Position numbers and translations under genes: made by a program
NCBI GenBank assembly: GCA_014859215.1
Contig: JACUUS010000103.1
Location: forward strand, 1-8,401
DNA from: Dehalococcoidia bacterium
GTDB taxonomy: Bacteria; Chloroflexota; Dehalococcoidia; SZUA-161
Direction of reading: 5' to 3'
DNA: 8,401 bases
Shown here: in pieces, positions 6,743 through 8,401 of the stretch
Layout: every line of letters begins with the position of its first letter
How positions within the stretch are numbered: position 1 is the first letter of the stretch
The notes under the pieces: model-generated
Databases searched by the model: none
What the model was told of the DNA's origin: nothing
Seen by the model: the letters and a program-made list of their open reading frames with translations, nothing else

Positions 6743-8221
6743 ATGAGCAAAATACTTTCAGTCCCCCAACCCTCGTCTCTCGTCAAGAGCGTCCATTTCT
6801 GGATAATCATCCTTCTCTTCCTGTTGACCACCATATGCCACTTTCACGAACTGCTCGAAGGCATCCCGGTGCTGGGCCAGATTTCAATCGGGGCATACCT
6901 GGGGTTGCAGCGGCATGCCGAGGACCGGCTCATATATATCCTCATCGTCACCTATGCAACCTGGGCATTCGGATTGAAGGTTGGAGCAAGCGTCCTCCTG
7001 GGGAGTGTAATTGTCATGATCCCCAGAGCTGTCTTTGTCTCGCCCGCTCCTACCGATGCGATTTTCGAGAGCTTCACAGCAGCGGCGATTGGAGTTATGC
7101 TCGTCGTCACTGTGCGGGCCTACCGGGCTGTCGGGGCTGAACGGGACAAGGCGGAAGACGTTATCACCAAACTCACGATTTCCGAGGAGAATTATCGCGA
7201 ATTATTTCAAAACGCGAGTGACGCGATATGGGTGCACGACCTCAAGGGGAACATAATCGATGCTAACAGGGCCACGGGCGAAATGACCGGCTGCACGGTC
7301 GAACAGCTCAGGCAAATGAATGTGGTTGAATTTCTCTCACCCGATGCGCACGTCCTGGCCAATACAATAAAGGACAAGCTCATAAGAGGCGAGCCTGTGC
7401 AGCCGCGTTACGAACAGCGCTTGCTGAACAAAGTGAAGGGTACCGATGCCATAGTCCAGTTGACGACCCGCCTGATAAAGCAGGAGGGCAAACCGGTCGG
7501 CTTCCAGAACATAGCCCGCGACATCACGGAGGAAAGGAAAATGCGCGACGGAATGCGCTTCTACCTCCAGAAGGTGCTCGTTGCCCAGGAGGAGGAGCGC
7601 AAACGCATAGCGCGGGAACTGCACGACGACTCCGCCCAGTCGCTGCTGCTGCTGATACGCCGCCTCGACTCGATATCGTACGATGCGGAGAACAGGCTCC
7701 CCGACGACGCCAGGGAGAAGCTTACCCGGGTGCATGATTACGCGGTGGAAATACTAGCCGGACTCCGCCGGTACGCGCAGGTCCTGAGACCTGCTATTCT
7801 GGATGACCTGGGCCTCGTAGCGGCCCTCGAGTGGATGGCGGATAACCTGTCCCGCGAAGGGGTTGAGGTTGAAGCGAATCTCGACCTCGGAGGACAGTCA
7901 CTGCCGCACGAGATCGAGCTCGGCCTCTTCCGCATAGCCCAGGAGGCGCTGCTGAACATAAGCAAGCACGCGCATGCCTCCAGAGTAGAGATCACCCTCA
8001 GGGCCGCGTCTGATCATCTTGAAATGGTTATCGCCGACGACGGCAAGGGTTTTGACATACCGGTGCCGTTGAGCCAGATCAGCGATACGGGCAAGCTGGG
8101 GCTGGTGGGCATGCAGGAAAGGGCAAACCTCCTTCGCGGCACCCTCTTGATTGATTCGGCGGCGGGGAAAGGCACCCGGGTCATTGTTCAGGTGCCTCTC
8201 GGGCTGATCGACGACGGCTGA
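6743..8221 (+). CDS. Membrane-bound PAS-domain sensor histidine kinase (HisKA_3/NarX-DesK type)
   Basis: Sensor partner of the upstream regulator; 492 aa from ATG 6743. The N-terminus has about four hydrophobic helices (about 19-37, 62-77, 79-99, 108-128) with short loops, so there is no large extracytoplasmic sensor domain. A short coiled region leads to a PAS domain (about 148-265, starting SEENYRELFQNASDAIWV). The HisKA_3 dimerisation domain carries the phosphoacceptor H294 in RELHDDSAQ; the usual Gly two before... in HDxxGQ is Ala here. The HATPase_c domain has N box N405 (EALLNISKHA), G1 DDGKGFD at 432-438 and G2 GLVGM at 453-457. No strong ribosome site precedes 6743, and ATG 6692, overlapping the regulator gene by 26 nt, is an alternative; translational coupling is likely. 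The signal is unknown. PAS may bind a cofactor, but no heme or flavin signature is evident. Confidence 0.93.
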   Translation: MSKILSVPQPSSLVKSVHFWIIILLFLLTTICHFHELLEGIPVLGQISIGAYLGLQRHAEDRLIYILIVTYATWAFGLKVGASVLLGSVIVMIPRAVFVSPAPTDAIFESFTAAAIGVMLVVTVRAYRAVGAERDKAEDVITKLTISEENYRELFQNASDAIWVHDLKGNIIDANRATGEMTGCTVEQLRQMNVVEFLSPDAHVLANTIKDKLIRGEPVQPRYEQRLLNKVKGTDAIVQLTTRLIKQEGKPVGFQNIARDITEERKMRDGMRFYLQKVLVAQEEERKRIARELHDDSAQSLLLLIRRLDSISYDAENRLPDDAREKLTRVHDYAVEILAGLRRYAQVLRPAILDDLGLVAALEWMADNLSREGVEVEANLDLGGQSLPHEIELGLFRIAQEALLNISKHAHASRVEITLRAASDHLEMVIADDGKGFDIPVPLSQISDTGKLGLVGMQERANLLRGTLLIDSAAGKGTRVIVQVPLGLIDDG

Positions 8222-8401
8222 ACTAAATCCGAACAAATTCGAAATTCTAGACAACTTGAGACGGCGTCGTGCGAATGACCGGGGAGCGGATCGGGGCCTG
8301 TAGCGGCGTCCCGGCGGGACGTGCTCTTAGCCTGGGGATCGGGGTTTGTAGCGGCGTCCCGGTGGGACGCCTTAGGGCTTGTCTTGAGACCGGCGTGAGA
8401 T
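8222..8401. other. Non-coding right end with repeats
   Basis: The stretch after the kinase stop has no credible gene. It holds two copies of a hairpin-forming repeat (8288-8375). It also has an 8-bp direct repeat CTTGAGAC at 8255-8262 and 8383-8390, each followed by (C)GGCGT, so a further repeat unit may continue past the window edge. Confidence 0.6.
8288..8375 (+). repeat. Two tandem-like copies of a hairpin-forming intergenic repeat
   Basis: Copy 1 (8288-8321) and copy 2 (8336-8369) match at 31 of 34 positions, 48 bp apart, and both run on to a CTTAG end (8330 and 8375). In copy 2, GGCGTCCC (8353-8360) and GGGACGCC (8364-8371) form a perfect 8-bp stem around a GGT loop. In copy 1 the stem is 6 bp (CGTCCC 8307-8312 with GGGACG 8316-8321) plus a possible G-U pair. 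The appearance is that of a REP-like interspersed element. No T-run follows either hairpin, so a classical intrinsic terminator is unlikely. Confidence 0.75.

Noticed and set aside
6291..6834. Minus-strand open frames under the response regulator and kinase start
   Set aside because: They are antisense to a strongly conserved receiver/HTH protein and have no motif of their own.
8288..8375. CRISPR array or intrinsic terminator at the 8.3-kb repeats
   Set aside because: There are only two units, with a spacer of about 14 bp, far too short for CRISPR. The hairpins lack a following T-run on either strand.

Overview
The window reads as part of a GC-rich anaerobic bacterial chromosome. Two tight gene blocks point away from each other across an intergenic region of about 240 bp (5784-6021). 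My guess for the lineage is Chloroflexota, perhaps Dehalococcoidia. It rests on remembered resemblance of the kinase membrane domain and of the small-protein/FdhA tail, and is low confidence because no search was run.

Left block (minus strand, read from 5783 down to 18): a small protein of about 100 aa, then a NuoE-like [2Fe-2S] subunit, a NuoF-like flavin/NAD(P)H subunit with extra iron-sulfur domains, and a large NuoG-like molybdopterin formate dehydrogenase catalytic subunit with cysteine in place of selenocysteine. Gaps are about 29-31 nt and the genes surely form one operon. Together they look like a soluble, cytoplasmic NAD(P)-linked formate dehydrogenase. Formate is oxidised (or CO2 reduced) at the Mo/W-bis-MGD centre of FdhA, and electrons pass through the many Fe-S clusters to FMN in the NuoF-like subunit. 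No membrane anchor is encoded here.

Right block (plus strand, 6022-8221): a NarL/LuxR-type response regulator followed by a membrane-bound histidine kinase with a four-helix membrane domain, a PAS domain, and HisKA_3 and HATPase domains. A good sigma-70-like promoter (TTGGCA, 17 nt, TACAAT) precedes the pair. The intergenic region also has several TGTAC/GTACAAT motifs, one copy lying on the -10 box, which suggests a bound regulator. The divergent layout makes it plausible, but unproven, that this pair controls the formate dehydrogenase operon.

The most unusual feature is that the FdhA C-terminus carries an extra tail of about 71 residues, roughly 70% identical by hand count to the small stand-alone protein at the head of the same operon, down to an identical last eight residues (ARLQQESW). 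The right end (8222-8401) is non-coding and holds two copies of a hairpin-forming interspersed repeat.
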